From: Gp13-AA77 sp035949375
GTDB lineage: Bacteria; Acidobacteriota; Terriglobia; UBA7540
Direction: 5' to 3'
Length of the DNA stretch: 64,000 nt
Assembly (NCBI GenBank): GCA_035949375.1
Contig: DASZIG010000038.1
Location: 1-64,000 of the forward strand
The position numbers and the translations under genes were made by a program. The notes beneath the pieces are model-generated. The model was not told where the DNA came from, did not search any database, and was given only the letters and a program-made list of their open reading frames with translations. Of this stretch, positions 41,608 to 48,961 are shown in pieces. Positions within the stretch are counted from its first letter, which is position 1; each line of letters begins with the position of its first letter.

Positions 41608-43125
41608 CTACTTCTGGTTCTGGGGTGTAACCAACCGCGACGGCGGGATGGGCCGGTGCCCCTCATCGTCGTAGTAATAGATCATCACGTGGTCGGACTT
41701 GGCGCCGGGCACAGGCCGGTCGGCACGCGCGCTTAGACGCTGTGCCCCGGGCAGGGGTGTCAGCGGCTGCTTCGTCGTAAACATGGACTCGTGAAGAATT
41801 CCCCCGGACGGCGCTGTGGCTACGGCGAAGACCCCGAATGGGTTGCCGTTGTTGTAGGAAACGCCGATGTAGTCCGCCACCATGGGCCCGTCATCGGAAT
41901 TGGGCAGCCAGCTCAGCTGCATGGGCCCTGCCAGTTTCACTCCCGAGGTCCAAGTGGCCCCGCCATCCTCGGAAGAGCTAAAGCCCACGTCGAGCTGGCA
42001 GGTGTTGTTGCACTTGGAAACCGGATAGTAGTAATAGACCACGGTCAGATGAGCGCCGGCGCCGGAAGTGGTCGGATCGATGCCGATTCCCGGAATGAAG
42101 TGGTCCACGGTGCTGCTCGTCGAGTCGATCGGAACGCGGGTGACCGCGCCCCAGGTCACTCCGTCCGCAGAGCTGCTGTACACGATATCGTTCGAGGCGC
42201 AGCCGGCGCGAAAGCGGCAATCGGACCAGGCCACGAACACGTTGCCCGCGGCGTCAATTCCCGCCGTCGGCAGATTCGGATTGCGGATGTTGCCTTCATA
42301 GTGGTTGTCGATCGAAGCGACCACAACGCTCTTGCCCCAGGTGTTCCCGCCGTCCGTGGAAACAAAGGCATCGATGCCCCCGCCTTCGAAAGGCACCACC
42401 ACCGTACCATTCGGCTGAACCAGTGGTTCGCCGCCGAGCCCCGCGGCGTGGTCGGAAGAGGCCTTGCCCGCGCTCCAGGTGAGTCCGCCGTCACTCGATA
42501 CACTCATCAGCACGTCGCCGGAGCCATATGCCTGGTCCCACTCCGTATAGCAATTGCCGTAGTAGGGGCTCTGAGAGTTGTTATCGCACACGACCCACGT
42601 CTTGTCGTCGAGCGCCGTCTGGTCGATGAGAATTGGATTTCCCCAATGAAGCGCGTCGGAACTGCGGCTGACCGCTACGTCACCGATCTTGCTGGACTCG
42701 CCGCTCAGACCTACGAGCGGCAGCGAGGCGATAAGCCACTCCCCGTGCTTGGCGTCATACGCCACCGCCGGGTCGGCCTCGGCGCCGAACTTGCCGCCCT
42801 GATAGTTCACGGTCAGGTCGGGCAGATAGCCATAGGTCCAGGTGCTGCCGCCGTCCGTCGAGGTGGAGAAGCCTATGTCGGCGCTGCCCCATCCGATCGT
42901 GCCGGGCCTGCGGGCCACGTGATAGGCGCTCACGATGGTCGAGCCCCAGGAGAAAATGTCGGGTTCAACTTCGGTTTTATGATCGCTGTCCGTGTTGGTG
43001 AACTTGTCGATGCTGATCTGCACCAGAGTGTATTGCGCGAGCGCCAGCGGAGTGATCGAGGCGAGCATAAGAGTGAGAAAAACAAGAGTTTTACGGCCAT
43101 GCCAAGCTTTGAGCGTGCGATTCAT
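41608..43125 (-). CDS. Exported sialidase-fold (Asp-box/BNR repeat) protein
   Basis: 505 residues from the ATG at 43125. A signal peptide (GRKTLVFLTLMLASITPLALAQ) is followed by a beta-propeller with at least five Asp-boxes (S-x-D-x-G-x-T-W): STSTDGGSTWTYG, SVSSDGGLTWSAG, FVSTDGGNTWGKS, YSSSADGVTWGAV and FSSSEDGGATWTSG. Asp-boxes are structural and occur in sialidases as well as other secreted propellers. I do not see the sialidase catalytic Arg triad. The substrate is unknown. It lies downstream of, and divergent in function from, the hydrogenase operon. Confidence 0.8.
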   Translation of the reverse strand: MNRTLKAWHGRKTLVFLTLMLASITPLALAQYTLVQISIDKFTNTDSDHKTEVEPDIFSWGSTIVSAYHVARRPGTIGWGSADIGFSTSTDGGSTWTYGYLPDLTVNYQGGKFGAEADPAVAYDAKHGEWLIASLPLVGLSGESSKIGDVAVSRSSDALHWGNPILIDQTALDDKTWVVCDNNSQSPYYGNCYTEWDQAYGSGDVLMSVSSDGGLTWSAGKASSDHAAGLGGEPLVQPNGTVVVPFEGGGIDAFVSTDGGNTWGKSVVVASIDNHYEGNIRNPNLPTAGIDAAGNVFVAWSDCRFRAGCASNDIVYSSSADGVTWGAVTRVPIDSTSSTVDHFIPGIGIDPTTSGAGAHLTVVYYYYPVSKCNNTCQLDVGFSSSEDGGATWTSGVKLAGPMQLSWLPNSDDGPMVADYIGVSYNNGNPFGVFAVATAPSGGILHESMFTTKQPLTPLPGAQRLSARADRPVPGAKSDHVMIYYYDDEGHRPIPPSRLVTPQNQK

Positions 43126-44230
43126 CGGAGGTTCCCTGTGGCAAGGACTAACCGGAATTATCATCCCCGGTCGTGCCGCTAGGGTACACCGAAGGACCTC
43201 ACAATGCAATGGCAAGCGACGTGGTGGCCTGGCTTGCTGCATCAGCAACGCGAGCGATTCAAACTCCTTGGCCGACAAGCGGGTTATGGCTTGTAGAGGG
43301 CTGGTCGTTGAAGCTCGGAGGTCCCTGTCATCCAGTCGTCCCTTGCAAGCACGAGTCTGGCTTTGAATCGGTTGCACAAAGCCACCGTCAAGGGCAGATG
43401 AGTGATTCCGAAAGACTTATTCCGGTTCGCCCTTTGGCTTTTTTCACTTTGTTTGGCTTTGTTTTGGCCTTTTCGGGTCGATTTATTGATTCTATTTGAC
43501 TTGGTGGCTTTGTTTTGTAAAGCTTTAGATTCTTTTTTGGTTTTTCGCAGGTGGCGTGGCGATGACGGTCGCAGTGAAGGTTTCAAGAAGCCTGTCCCGT
43601 GCGGGTGGGAGCGCACGGGCTTGGTGTGATTCTGAGCCGGATTGAACTCTTGAACCATCGTGCAATTGAGTGGATGGATCATCGAGCCAACATCCTCCGC
43701 CACAATCGCGGGACCGTGGGTACGGCCGCGACCGGTGCGAAAGCTTATTTGGCTGAATGCTTTCAATGTGTTCGCCTGTGGAGAAGCGTTGGCCGCCGGC
43801 CCGCCCGCTTCCTCTACTATGGACTGCCCAGTTCTTTCAGCAGACAAGAAAGCGGGAAGAGCGCCCTCTTCGGCGCTCCTCCACTGACCCTCCGGAACCA
43901 GCCTGTACCCGCGCTGATCCGCGATCGTGGCGCCTGGACTGCCTGCGCAACCGCTTGCCCGTGGAGATAAGTCCACCGACCGCGCGGTGTGTTGCAATCA
44001 CTCCAGACGCACACGAGGCGTCCTGTGTTGTCGGTCATCCATTTCCTTTTGAGCATGTTCGTGCCCTCCTTTCTCTACTCGACTCTCGTCTTTGTTGGCA
44101 TTGCCGCCGGTTCAGCGGGCACACGAACTCCTGCGCCCCACTTCGCGCACGCGGGCGGAAGAGACGGCAAGACGCTTAGTCTGGGAGTGGGTGTCTTATC
44201 GAGTCCGAACTTCTAGGGGCGGGATTAAGC
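43126..44230. other. Gene-poor stretch with a strongly T-rich tract
   Basis: No open frame here has a convincing start, ribosome site or recognisable protein. The most striking part is about 43420-43560, where the plus strand is very T- and G-rich with repeated TTTGGCTTT-like words. Read on the minus strand it gives an artificial-looking Lys/Asn/Arg-rich peptide. The stretch may be a degraded mobile segment or an unrecognised RNA. Confidence 0.4.
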
Positions 44231-44274
44231 CACCTCGCTCCACGGTTCCATTTCCGTGAGAGGGAGTCGAGGTG
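44231..44274. ncRNA. Candidate structured element (long imperfect hairpin)
   Basis: CACCTCG (44231-44237) pairs with CGAGGTG (44268-44274), and an inner ACGG/CCGT helix closes an 8-base loop, with a CTCC/GGAG helix between. Either strand could form it. It lies in a gap with no supported gene. It could be a cis-acting RNA element, a small RNA or a decayed transposon end. Confidence 0.3.
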
Positions 44275-44315
44275 ATAACGGGCGGGCAGGAAAGCCAGGC
44301 GGGCTAATCACCATC

Positions 44316-44384
44316 TCACGGTAATGCCGGAACGCTCCGACCTCCGGGAGGTTCCGTTTCGCCGATTTCGTTCATCATATCCAT
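44316..44384 (-). CDS. Candidate 22-residue small ORF
   Basis: MDMMNEIGETEPPGGRSVPALP, from the ATG at 44384 with a good ribosome site (GGAGG, 7 bases upstream). It has no similarity I can name. It could be a leader peptide or a chance frame. The palindromic site TACT-N7-AGTA (44474-44488) lies 90 bp upstream. Confidence 0.25.
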   Translation of the reverse strand: MDMMNEIGETEPPGGRSVPALP

Positions 44385-44473
44385 CGAATGTCCTCCAAAC
44401 ATTTGAGCGCCGCGCGCCCGAATCGTTGCGTTGGGCAGCCCGATTGTTGAGTTCTTAAGCGGCACCTCTTGCA

Positions 44474-44488
44474 TACTAGGTACCAGTA
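44474..44488. promoter_or_regulatory. Palindromic site TACT-N7-AGTA
   Basis: TACTAGGTACCAGTA has the half-site spacing described for RcnR and related CsoR/FrmR-family operators (TACT, seven bases, AGTA), but lacks the G-rich centre. It lies about 200 bp upstream of the RcnR/FrmR-like gene at 44692 and 90 bp upstream of the 22-residue ORF. Confidence 0.3.
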
Positions 44489-44691
44489 CCCAGGACATTA
44501 GAACACTCTTCCGGGAGTTTTGTCCATAAACAAATCGTAAAAAATGGATAAAGATTTCATATCTGACGCCACTGAGGTTTGCTCTCCCGTTGACGCGCCA
44601 TGCCGCTGCTAATTCATCCGGCGGAGAGTGCTATTCTTTATGGATAGGCCCGCGGTGAAGGCGTCACCGGTAAGCTGGAGGGAGACCTGAA

Positions 44692-44970
44692 TTGTCGCAC
44701 ACCAAAAAGGACAAAGAGAACCTGCTCGCCCGAACCCGCCGGATTCGCGGGCAGGTTGAGGCGATCGAAAGGGCATTGGAGGAGGACGAAGAGTGCGCTT
44801 CCATCCTGCAGCAGATTGCCGCCTGTCGCGGGGCGATCAACGGCTTGATGGGCGAGCTCATGGAGGGTGAGGTCCGGGACCACGTCCTCAGTCCGAACGC
44901 CAAGCCGGGCTCAGACCGCGCACGCGCCGCCGAGCGGTTGATTCAAGTTCTGCGTACCTACTTGAGGTAA
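44692..44970 (+). CDS. RcnR/FrmR/CsoR-family repressor (metal or aldehyde sensor)
   Basis: 92 residues, all-helical. It starts with TTG, read as MSHTKKDKENLL, after a GGAGGG site. Like RcnR it begins MSHT (a possible His3 ligand), has Cys35 in EEECASILQQIAACRG and a His in RDHV (His64 position). The RcnR/FrmR position-60 His is replaced by Glu (MEGEVRDHV). The ligand set therefore differs from both canonical RcnR and FrmR. Candidates are Ni/Co or formaldehyde sensing. No exporter or dehydrogenase lies beside it; the nickel-using hydrogenase operon begins about 3.3 kb away. Confidence 0.75.
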   Translation: MSHTKKDKENLLARTRRIRGQVEAIERALEEDEECASILQQIAACRGAINGLMGELMEGEVRDHVLSPNAKPGSDRARAAERLIQVLRTYLR

Positions 44971-45023
44971 GGATTTCCAGCAGTCATGGATGGCAGCTGC
45001 CGGTCTGACCTGAAGGTTGGATC

Positions 45024-45752
45024 CTAGGCTGCGCCCCCGGCCATTTTCCGAAGGCGATCATTCGCGAAATACTGAGCCTGTCCTTCTTCGATGGCTCGCA
45101 GAACAAGGCCGGCGACGAATTCAGGCTTGTCACCCTCGCCGTAATCGGTCGCCGGCCCGCCCCCGGCCGGATTTCCCATCCTGTTCTTGCCGAAGTTTGT
45201 TGCCGTGACGACCGGGTAGATTTCGCTGACGACGATGTGGTCCCTTTCCAACTCGGCGCGTGCCGTGAGGCTGAAACCAAGCAGCGCCCGCTTCGAAGCC
45301 GTGTATACGCTGTATTGAGGAATAGTCATGAAGGCGGTCCCCGAATTGATGTTCACAATGCTTCCGCCGCCCTGCGTCCGCATCACCGGAGTCACAGCCT
45401 GCATCGCGACGATTGGCCCGAGCACATTGAGATGGAAGATTTCGTCAAAAAGTGCGGGCTCGATCTCCTCTATTGAGGCAGCGTAGCTGCGCCCGGCATT
45501 ATTTACGAGTCCGTCGACCCGGCCGTAATGCTGATGCACTGCGCGTATGGCTTCCCGCACTTGATCAAACCCCGTCATGTCCACCGTAACAGGCAAGCTG
45601 CCCGGAAGCTGCTGCGCCAACTTTTGCAGGGCATCGCTGCTGCGAGCGAACATGGCGACTTTCGCGCCGCGGTCAGACAGAGCCATCGCCGTCGACAGCC
45701 CGATTCCCGAGGAAGCGCCCGTAACGACGAATACGTGATCCTTGATTTGCAT
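45024..45752 (-). CDS. Short-chain dehydrogenase/reductase (SDR)
   Basis: 242 residues. Classical SDR: TGASSGIG (NAD(P) loop), NNAG, catalytic Ser in INSGTAF, and YTASK with the Tyr and Lys. ALFARSS (Arg after the first beta-strand pair) hints at NADP preference. The substrate is unknown. It is the last chromosomal gene before the tRNA-Leu fragment that marks the island edge. Confidence 0.9.
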   Translation of the reverse strand: MQIKDHVFVVTGASSGIGLSTAMALSDRGAKVAMFARSSDALQKLAQQLPGSLPVTVDMTGFDQVREAIRAVHQHYGRVDGLVNNAGRSYAASIEEIEPALFDEIFHLNVLGPIVAMQAVTPVMRTQGGGSIVNINSGTAFMTIPQYSVYTASKRALLGFSLTARAELERDHIVVSEIYPVVTATNFGKNRMGNPAGGGPATDYGEGDKPEFVAGLVLRAIEEGQAQYFANDRLRKMAGGAA

Positions 45753-45822
45753 CGTTCTATCTCCCTACTCACAGGTGCTGGTTTCATCGGTTCAGCGTCT
45801 CCCGTAAGCTCAACAAGCGCTT

Positions 45823-45883
45823 TGGTGCGGAGGGCGGGAATCGAACCCGCACGTCCCTTGCGGGACAAGGGATTTTAAGTCCC
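45823..45883 (-). tRNA. 3' fragment of tRNA-Leu(UAA), probable attachment site (att)
   Basis: On the minus strand the anticodon stem-loop GGGACTTAAAATCCC (anticodon TAA), a long variable arm (GTCCC-GCAA-GGGAC), the T arm GCGGGTTCGATTCCCGC and a CCTCCGCACCA end are all intact. The acceptor 5' strand and D arm are missing: the DNA upstream (45884 onward) does not contain GCGGAGG or a D loop. A complete gene is therefore absent. Integrases often target the tRNA 3' half, and insertion leaves such a partial copy at the far end of an island. This places island DNA to the right of 45883. Confidence 0.75.
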
Positions 45884-45979
45884 GAAAACGGCCATTCTGC
45901 ACTATTGCGCAGCACCCGGCAAGATGGTGCAGGACTATGATCATCGCCGCATGAATATTGGTCACGATCAACGTCTCCG

Positions 45980-46043
45980 GTCTGCACTGATGCGCACCAG
46001 TCTGCACGATTCACGAATCGCAACTAGCACCGCTACTAGCACC
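45980..46043. repeat. Cluster of short direct repeats beside the att site
   Basis: GTCTGCAC occurs at 45980-45987 and 46000-46007, and ACTAGCACC at 46023-46031 and 46035-46043. Between them is the palindrome GATTC-AC-GAATC (46008-46019). Arm-type or excisionase-binding sites next to att sites look like this, but no integrase gene is in the window. The rest of 45884-46326 holds no supported gene. Confidence 0.4.
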
Positions 46044-46326
46044 AAGAATTGGATCAAGAGGGTGGATTTCAAACACTTGAAATGCAAAGGGGGCCGCCGT
46101 CTGGTTGGCTCTGCCCCCTTCCACCACCCCGAGGCCCACTGACTCGCGAGGTAAAGACAACGGCCGAACTGATCATTCCCATGGGAACCAACAGCGCGTC
46201 GAGCCAGTGCTCGAGGAAATACGCCCGCGTCCGGCTGCCGGCAGCGCACGGAAATCTTCGGTTCCCTTGGCGGGCCAAAGACCTGACGCACCGCAGGTAA
46301 CTGCGGGCGATCCTCCCGCCGGGGGA

Positions 46327-46719
46327 TCACGCAGGAAAGCGGATCTGTAACAAAATCTGGAGACTGCCGTTGTGCTTTGGCGAGATCTTGGCGACTTCCA
46401 CATCCTGCGCCCGCACCGTCTCAAGGAACGAGAGCGCGTATTGTCGGGCGGACGACACCTTTCGCGGTCGCAAGAGTTGGGACGGATCGATTAGGTCCCA
46501 TTTGACCCCCCACTTGTGCTGGGCGTCTCTGAGAACCTCAATCCTCGGCAAGTCATCACCGGCAGCATACTTGTAAATCGATGCCAAGCAGATGTTCAGC
46601 TCCTCGGCAGCCCTTTTGGCTCCGAGTTTCTCGATCTTCTCCGCGAAGACGAGCTTAACCTGTTGCAGCAGCTGCCGCTCGCCCGGGGAGTGTCTTCGAC
46701 CGCGAGTTTTCAACAGCAA
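46327..46719 (-). CDS. HTH (XRE-like) regulator, divergent from the purZ-like operon
   Basis: 130 residues (TTG at 46719; TTG at 46713 is better spaced from AAAGGAGC). The helix-turn-helix is at about residues 20-70 (VFAEKIEKLGAKRAAEELNICLASIYKYAAGDDLPRIEVLRDAQ). The C-terminal half, ending SLQILLQIRFPA, may bind a ligand or dimerise. It is transcribed divergently from the 46828 operon through overlapping promoters that share a palindrome (46760-46774). It is the obvious candidate regulator of that operon and of itself. Confidence 0.65.
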   Translation of the reverse strand: MLLKTRGRRHSPGERQLLQQVKLVFAEKIEKLGAKRAAEELNICLASIYKYAAGDDLPRIEVLRDAQHKWGVKWDLIDPSQLLRPRKVSSARQYALSFLETVRAQDVEVAKISPKHNGSLQILLQIRFPA

Positions 46720-46749
46720 GCTCCTTTGCTCCGCAACGTCACGGCAAGT

Positions 46750-46777
46750 ATTATATTGAAATAGAAAATCTATTCAA
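46750..46777 (-). promoter_or_regulatory. Minus-strand promoter of the HTH regulator
   Basis: On the minus strand TTGAAT (46772-46777), a 16-base spacer and a perfect TATAAT (46750-46755). Transcription would start near 46743 and run into the HTH gene. Confidence 0.65.
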
Positions 46778-46784
46778 GTAGAAT
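46756..46784 (+). promoter_or_regulatory. Plus-strand promoter of the exonuclease/purZ-like operon
   Basis: TTGAAA (46756-46761), a 17-base spacer and TAGAAT (46779-46784), with a start near 46791 and the ATG at 46828. It overlaps the minus-strand promoter completely, so only one can be occupied at a time. Confidence 0.65.
46760..46774. promoter_or_regulatory. Palindromic operator between overlapping divergent promoters
   Basis: AATAGA-AAA-TCTATT is a perfect inverted repeat inside the spacers of both promoters. A dimer of the HTH regulator bound here would block both directions. Confidence 0.5.
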
Positions 46785-46827
46785 CACTATCGTAAAATCT
46801 TATTCCGATACGGCAGCGGGGCTCCCC

Positions 46828-48420
46828 ATGCTGCAGCAGACGTTCATCCACATCCCGGGTATCGGTAGGCACACCGAGCAGGAGCTGTGGGAACACGGCA
46901 TCCAAAGCTGGGACGACGCCGACCGCTTTGAGAAGCGCTTCGGTGCCGTTGGCGCACGACTGCAACAGAAACTCGACGAGTACATCCCACGCTCACGCGA
47001 GGCCGTCCGGAGGAAGGACGCTGCCTTCTTCGAGCGCCTGTCCGCACTCGGCGAGGCGTGGAGGCTGTTCCCCGAGTTTGCCGACAAGTGCGTTTACGTT
47101 GACATCGAAACCACCGGGCTCTCGGCTGTCTTCGACAGCGTGACGATGGTGGGCCTGTACGACGGCCGCAAATACACAGCCTTTGTCGAGGGCGATAATC
47201 TGCACGAATTTCCCGCGCACCTGCGTCGGTATTCGGTGGTGATCACCTTCAACGGCGCCGGTTTCGACCTCCGGTTCTTGAAGCTGGCCTTCCCGGAGCT
47301 CGTGCTGCCGCCGATCCACATCGATTTGCGATGGGTGACGCGCAGGCTGGGCATGACGGGCGGGCTAAAGTCGATCGAGACCGAACTGGGGTTGAGCCGG
47401 GCCGAGTCGGTGGAGAGTGTCTCGGGGCAGGACGCCCCCGTGCTGTGGGCGAAGTACTTGCGCGGGGACCCGAACGCGCTCGAACAGTTGATTCAATACA
47501 ACACCGAAGACGTGGTCCATCTGAAGGCGATCATGGAGATCGCATATGATAGGCTGACGCAAAGCCGCGGCGCCTTTCTGAAGGACGCCGTGGCGCCGTT
47601 GTTCAGCCGCGTGGCGGATCTGCCTCGCGCCAACAAACGTGCGTCGCTAAGGCGCTCTCTGGGGCGACCCGATTCCGCGAACTTGGTTGCGCGACTGTTG
47701 CAGCGATCTTCGGTCGCGGGAAAGCCGCCTCGAATCGTCGGGATCGATCTGACGGGGAGCGAGCGCCGCGCCACGGGCTGGGCCTTAATGGATGGTGCGG
47801 CGGCCATCACCCAGAGCCTGTGCACGGACGACGAACTAATCCGCGAAACACTGGCGGCCAACGCGGACCTAGTGTCCATCGATTCGCCGCTCTCTCTTCC
47901 GGAGGGGTATGGCAGGCCCGGCGTGCCGATCTATCGCAAGTGTGAGCTCGCGCTGAAGAGAATGGGCATCTCGGTCTTCTGGTGCCTGCTGCCGAGCATG
48001 GAGATGCTCACCCGGCGCGGCATGAGGCTGGCGGATGAGCTCCGTAAGGCCGGCTGCAAGGTAATTGAGAGCTACCCAGGCGCCGCCCAGGACATTCTCG
48101 GAATCCCGCGCAAAAAGGCCAGCCTCGAGGAGCTGAAGTGGGGACTGTCGCGGGCCGGGATCACCGGCGACTTTTTGACCGCCAAAATCACTCACGACGA
48201 GGTCGACGCCATTACGTCTGCACTGGTGGGTCTTTTCTACTTGGCTGACGACTTCATTGCGCTCGGCACGCAAGCGGAGGATTACCTCATCGTCCCGAGA
48301 TCGGAAAGATTCAACTACGCCAAGCTCGCAGAGATCGTCTCGGCTACTGGGCTGGATGGCGTACCCGCCAGTGCGGTAGAATCTCCCAATGTCGACTCCG
48401 TTGCAGCAGCCGCGCAGTGA
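46828..48420 (+). CDS. YprB-like 3'-5' exonuclease fused to a DUF429 domain
   Basis: 530 residues. An N-terminal helix-hairpin-helix (FIHIPGIGRHTEQELWEHGI) and an RNase H-like exonuclease domain (residues about 85-245; YVDIETTGL carries the DxE, VITFNGAGFD the second Asp and NTEDVVHL the late Asp) match YprB-like enzymes. The C-terminal half (about 300-475) is DUF429: IVGIDLTGSERRATGWALMDG ... LVSIDSPLSLP, another RNase H-type fold. I know of no common fusion of the two. It is the first gene of the operon and overlaps the kinase gene by 32 bases. Its role in nucleotide or DNA metabolism is inferred from the neighbours. Confidence 0.75.
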   Translation: MLQQTFIHIPGIGRHTEQELWEHGIQSWDDADRFEKRFGAVGARLQQKLDEYIPRSREAVRRKDAAFFERLSALGEAWRLFPEFADKCVYVDIETTGLSAVFDSVTMVGLYDGRKYTAFVEGDNLHEFPAHLRRYSVVITFNGAGFDLRFLKLAFPELVLPPIHIDLRWVTRRLGMTGGLKSIETELGLSRAESVESVSGQDAPVLWAKYLRGDPNALEQLIQYNTEDVVHLKAIMEIAYDRLTQSRGAFLKDAVAPLFSRVADLPRANKRASLRRSLGRPDSANLVARLLQRSSVAGKPPRIVGIDLTGSERRATGWALMDGAAAITQSLCTDDELIRETLAANADLVSIDSPLSLPEGYGRPGVPIYRKCELALKRMGISVFWCLLPSMEMLTRRGMRLADELRKAGCKVIESYPGAAQDILGIPRKKASLEELKWGLSRAGITGDFLTAKITHDEVDAITSALVGLFYLADDFIALGTQAEDYLIVPRSERFNYAKLAEIVSATGLDGVPASAVESPNVDSVAAAAQ

Positions 48421-48961
48421 CCGCCTCGTGATCGGCACTACGGGCCGCATCGGCGCGGGAAAGACATGCGCCGCTGAGTACTTGAGGTCGAGAGCTGGTT
48501 TTCAATACGTGCGGTACAGTCAGGTCCTCTCGGATTGGCGTGCGAACGAACCTGGGAGTCAATCCCGCCTTCAGGAAATCGGGTGGGACGTGATGGCCAG
48601 GGGCATGCAGGGCGAGCTCAACCGCCGGCTGATCGCACAAATCGCGCCTGATGCGGACGTTGCCGTAGACGGCCTGCGCCACTCCCTCGACGTCGAGAGT
48701 CTCCGAAGCGCCTTCGGATCGTCATTCCGTCTCTTGTACCTCGAGAGCCCTCAAGAGGCACGCTGGAACCGGAAAAAAGTCAACGACAAGTACTGGAGTC
48801 TTGACGCGTTTCGGCGTGCCGATTCGCATCCGGTGGAACAGCGAATCGAATCCCTTCGATCGAGTGCAGACATGGTGCTCCGCAACGAAGGCTCGTTAGA
48901 GGACCTGTATACGACCTTGAACGAAGCCTTTCGACAATTCAGGAAAGCTGGCCCTGTATGA
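48389..48961 (+). CDS. P-loop nucleotide kinase (dNMP-kinase-like)
   Basis: 190 residues. P-loop GRIGAGKTCAAEYL near residue 20 and an alternative Walker B region VAVDGLRHSLDVESLRSAF. The layout (Asp-Gly-hydrophobic after a short insert, LYLESPQEARWNR) recalls the dephospho-CoA kinase / deoxynucleoside-monophosphate kinase group. The substrate cannot be proven from sequence. It overlaps the exonuclease gene by 32 bases and the purZ-like gene by 4 (ATGA), so it is translated with both. Confidence 0.65.
   Translation: MSTPLQQPRSDRLVIGTTGRIGAGKTCAAEYLRSRAGFQYVRYSQVLSDWRANEPGSQSRLQEIGWDVMARGMQGELNRRLIAQIAPDADVAVDGLRHSLDVESLRSAFGSSFRLLYLESPQEARWNRKKVNDKYWSLDAFRRADSHPVEQRIESLRSSADMVLRNEGSLEDLYTTLNEAFRQFRKAGPV

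Noticed and set aside
43284..43997. Minus-strand ORF of 237 codons
   Set aside because: It has no recognisable domain, a low-complexity Lys-rich middle from the T-rich tract and no ribosome site.
45823..45930. A complete tRNA-Leu gene
   Set aside because: No GCGGAGG acceptor 5' strand or D arm is present upstream of the anticodon arm.
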